Part shown: piece by piece, positions 62,140 to 64,000 of the stretch | How positions within the stretch are numbered: the first letter of the stretch is position 1 | How the letters are laid out: each line of letters begins with the position of its first letter | Source of the DNA: Piscicola geometra | Taxonomy: Eukaryota; Annelida; Clitellata; Hirudinida; Piscicolidae | NCBI GenBank assembly: GCA_943735955.1 | Contig: OX030956.1 | Coordinates: 10,562,445-10,626,444, forward strand | DNA: 64,000 nt | Direction: 5' to 3' | The notes under the pieces: generated by a model | Database searches by the model: none | What the model saw: the letters and a program-made list of their open reading frames with translations, nothing else | What the model was told of the DNA's origin: nothing | Position numbers and translations under genes: made by a program

Positions 62140-63240
62140 GACCTATAAATAGTTATATAATAGTTATAATATCCTAACATCATTATGTTAATTTATTTTC
62201 ATTTAGCCTATAGCTTGTCCAGATATAAGATGAACTCCCATATTTTGTTAAAGTTATATGATAGTTCACGATATATATTTCGGCGAACTATCTGAAGCGA
62301 GATATATCGTAAAATGAACAATAAATTAGGCTTCTTTACTTCTTTTACGAAAATTTTTTTGAGTAATTAATAATAATTTTACTCAGTAATGTCAAATCTG
62401 GTATATATTTCGGCAAACTATCTGAGGCGAGATATATCGTAAAATGAACAATAAAGAAGGCTTCTTTACTTCTTTTATGAATACTTTTTTGATTAATTAA
62501 TAATAATTTTATTCATAATGTCAAATCTGTTCACATTAAAATTATTCAAATTGATATTCCTATTTATATACATAAACAATTACCGAGTCCATCGTAATCC
62601 TAAAAAATAGATGAAACCAGTGGCGCAACTAGGGGGGGGGGGGCTGGGGGAAGGCTCAAGCCCCCCCCAGACCTTTTCGAAGGGTCTCGCAATTTTTCGA
62701 AAATCGATGAGTTTTTTTTGAGGGGGGGGGGGGTAATGAGATTTTCAATATTCCATAGGATAAAAATATTTTCTCTGGATGGCCATCTCTTTATCTCACG
62801 AAACGTTTTATATATCAACACAGAACATAGAGATCCCACTAAAATAACACTAACATGTGACAAATTCTGGGAAAAAATAGAGCACCATTAGACCTTAATT
62901 ACAATTTTCCAAAATAGATGAGTTTATTTGGTGGGGAAGTGAGCTTTTCAAATATACTAATTATTAAATAAAAATATTATTTATATATTTTTAACAAATT
63001 CATTTTGAAAATAATCTTTTTAAAAAAATAAATTTTTCAATTAACGTTTCAAAGTTAAATGCATTTTTCGTTAATTTATTCGTAAAACTTTAGGCTGATG
63101 GCACTGTTTATTTACTTAAATCAGCTGATGTGTGGGCTCAAACAATAACAAAAGGCGGCCATATTTTCTTCAAATTTCGACAATTTCAAGTAAGATATAT
63201 CGTAAAAGAAACAACAAAATATTTAATTAAAGTCAAACAA
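62140..63240. repeat. Dispersed ATATATCG-containing repeats, with empty hAT-A site
   Basis: Two tandem-like units (62268-62345 and 62400-62480) share TTTCGGCGAACTATCTGAAG-like and CGAGATATATCGTAAAATGA, and a third diverged unit lies at 63090-63230. Sequence 62190-62250 is the unoccupied counterpart of the hAT-A insertion at 46290. A G-run repeat (GCGCAACTAGGGGGGG) interrupts near 62622-62735. Confidence 0.65.
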
Positions 63241-63862
63241 AATTCATCGATGTGATTTATGGCTCGAACTTGCAGCATATCCTTAGCAGCTTCAACGAAT
63301 TCGAATCAGCAATGTCAAATCTGTTCACAGTATGAAAATCATATGCACACGTTGTTTAAAAATAAACTGCAAAGTCGTTCATAATCTTTAGACCTCCTTT
63401 ACTTATTTTTATCGCTCAATGAGGTTGGTTTCATAGCCATTAAATATCTTTTAAGGCAGTAATTTTTCTTGCAAAGCCAAAAAGTTTAACTTGAGGCTCT
63501 TCTTCAAACTTTGTTGTGCACTCAGTTTCACTAAAACTTACCGGAATGATGAAGTTCGCTTCCAAAGTAACGTGTTTATGCACTTGTTTATTGATGAAAT
63601 AGTTTTTATTACCATACACCTATTTAAACCGCTGAGCGTGACGTCACAGGAAACTTTTCATATAGGCATTTTGTTAAACTTTATATTTATCTCAAAAACA
63701 GAAGTGACAAAAATATTAACATTTATTAAATCGTTCGAAAAATATTTAATAATTTTTGTAAGCAGAAAAAGACGCAATTGTAGTACCAAAGATCCCAAAT
63801 ATAGTTTGCTACCATTGCAAGACATTCTTTCCGGCCTGAAACAGTTTATACTATAAGAACTC

Positions 63863-64000
63863 ATGGCTGATAGCGTTAATTTTGATAATTTGTCTCAGTG
63901 TGGCAAAGCTGCTATTTTGCGTTCTGGTCCAATTAGGGTTACCCTGGATAAGCTACCAAAAAATAACCAGAATCGATCGTTTCAGCTTTCTTGGTACGAT
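63863..64000 (+). CDS. Start of a TTF-type hAT transposase, cut by window end
   Basis: Open frame of 46 codons from ATG at 63863, MADSVNFDNLSQCGKAAILR, to the last base of the window. The end, NRSFQLSWYD, resembles the start of the TTF-type zinc finger found in ZMYM1-like hAT transposases (typically R.F...W...F.WL.Y). It is too short to exclude other proteins. The frame is uninterrupted, unlike the other hAT remnants here. Confidence 0.5.
   Translation, partial: MADSVNFDNLSQCGKAAILRSGPIRVTLDKLPKNNQNRSFQLSWYD

Noticed and set aside
62622..62735. G-run region as a possible regulatory element
   Set aside because: GCGCAACTAGGGGGGG with facing CCCCCC looks like the end of another dispersed repeat, and homopolymer length may be assembly noise.
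63491..63856. 121-residue plus-strand frame
   Set aside because: No recognisable motif, AT-driven composition, and it ends just before a better supported start at 63863.

Overview
This is eukaryotic, metazoan DNA: AT-rich and dominated by one long intron-rich gene and a dense load of DNA transposons, LINEs, SINEs and microsatellites. There are no bacterial-style operons. The species cannot be named from sequence alone; an invertebrate animal fits best (class VII myosin, small to medium introns, hAT, Harbinger and Mutator elements).

Layout. (1) 37.4 kb down to about 3.8 kb, minus strand: a class VII unconventional myosin (MYO7-like). I reconstructed 47 coding exons, 6309 nt or 2103 codons, joined in consistent reading phase at all but one junction. 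Order: motor, five IQ motifs, charged helix, MyTH4, FERM, SH3, MyTH4, FERM. The last roughly 70-100 residues lie left of the window. One intron carries the signature of a minor-spliceosome AT-AC intron. One donor sits on the edge of a 0.37-kb TG microsatellite. One motor exon ends in an unexplained in-frame stop. (2) The introns hold most of the mobile DNA. Three hAT-type elements are nested at 45-3534, each with its own 8-bp target duplication. A LINE lies in a TTGA tract at 28.5-32.0 kb. An antisense tRNA-Ser(AGA) lies in intron 5, and there are several SINEs and MITEs. (3) 38.5-48 kb: an intergenic cluster with a PIF/Harbinger element (transposase plus divergent Myb/SANT-like gene) and complete hAT-type copies. 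(4) 48.2-58.6 kb: 19-bp satellites, then a 9.3-kb Mutator-like element with a perfect 9-bp target duplication. It contains a FLYWCH/MULE transposase gene, a 19-bp satellite with a 456-bp higher-order period, and a nested foldback relative. (5) 58.6-64 kb: fragments of LINEs, SINEs and hAT elements, long AT and GT microsatellites, and the first exon of a TTF-type hAT transposase running off the right edge.

The only clear host genes are the myosin and the tRNA; everything else recognisable is mobile or tandem DNA. Working names (hAT-A to hAT-D) are mine. All family calls come from reading motifs by eye; no database search was possible.
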